Source of the DNA: Bacteroidia bacterium
GTDB lineage: Bacteria > Bacteroidota > Bacteroidia > NS11-12g > UBA955
Length of the DNA stretch: 7,154 nt
NCBI GenBank assembly: GCA_014376345.1
Contig: JACMRS010000171.1
Coordinates: forward strand, 1 to 7,154
Reading direction: 5' to 3'
Part shown: piece after piece, positions 7,034 through 7,154 of the stretch
Layout: the number at the start of each line of letters is the position of its first letter
Position numbering within the stretch: position 1 is the stretch's first letter
Notes under the pieces: generated by a model
Told to the model about the DNA's origin: nothing
Databases searched by the model: none
Seen by the model: the letters and a program-made list of their open reading frames with translations, nothing else
Made by a program: the position numbers and the translations under genes

Positions 7034-7154
7034 ATCTCTATTATCGTGAAAATCAGGATAATATTTAGCATTCGAAGAAATTAAAATGATTTCCATCAGT
7101 TATTAAAATCAGATCATATATATCAACCATTTAAATGCATCAAAAAGTGGGCAC
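7034..7154 (-). promoter_or_regulatory. Upstream region of the lipoprotein gene with a weak candidate promoter
   Basis: No gene is visible in these 121 bases. On the minus strand, TTGATG (complement of 7138-7143) and TATATG (complement of 7115-7120) are 17 bases apart. They would start a transcript near 7108, giving a leader of about 75 bases. AGAG lies only a few bases before the ATG at 7033, so it is a poor Shine-Dalgarno. I see no riboswitch-like structure. All of this is by eye. Confidence 0.25.

Noticed and set aside
3686..7049. Several short open frames overlapping the lipoprotein gene in other frames
   Set aside because: They are 60-92 codons, low in complexity or Ile/Phe/His-rich, and lie wholly within a long gene with a signal peptide and recognisable modules.
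7034..7096. Upstream ATG at 7096 as the lipoprotein start
   Set aside because: It would put 21 charged and polar residues before a clean lipoprotein signal peptide.

Overview
The window holds three protein-coding genes. From left to right they are the 5' part of a lytic transglycosylase gene of the Slt type (minus strand, running off the left edge), a complete rimO gene (plus strand), and one very long gene for a modular surface lipoprotein (minus strand). The DNA is AT-rich. Two of the three proteins are lipoproteins with an LLTGC lipobox, so the organism is a Gram-negative-type cell with an outer membrane. A giant Ser/Thr/Asn-rich lipoprotein with putative-Ig modules, together with the general style of the sequences, makes me think of a low-GC Bdellovibrionota member (Bacteriovorax/Peredibacter-like). 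That placement is inference from memory and has not been tested.

Region 1-1703 (minus) encodes a lipoprotein form of soluble lytic murein transglycosylase: a long alpha-helical N-terminal part, then the start of the catalytic domain, with the catalytic Glu codon at 30-32. The rest of that domain lies outside the window. Region 1704-1788 is a short divergent intergenic spacer. Region 1789-3171 (plus) is rimO, the radical-SAM methylthiotransferase that modifies ribosomal protein S12. Its last 11 bases overlap tail-to-tail with the gene on the other strand. A perfect 13-bp-stem hairpin sits inside its 3' coding end, best placed to terminate the opposing transcript.

Region 3161-7033 (minus) encodes a 1290-residue lipoprotein of unknown function. 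It has three putative-Ig (He_PIG-like) modules and several beta-rich repeats. It also has a Cys-rich C-terminal half and six copies of a short motif C-x4-[FY]-x5-C-x6-W; one copy has two extra residues. Two copies interrupt the first Ig-like module, three are clustered mid-protein around a calcium-loop sequence, and one is near the C-terminus. This protein is the least explained and most interesting part of the window. Region 7034-7154 is its upstream leader and holds no visible gene.

No operon, RNA gene, mobile element or CRISPR array is visible. The three genes share no obvious pathway: one remodels peptidoglycan, one modifies the ribosome, one is a cell-surface protein.
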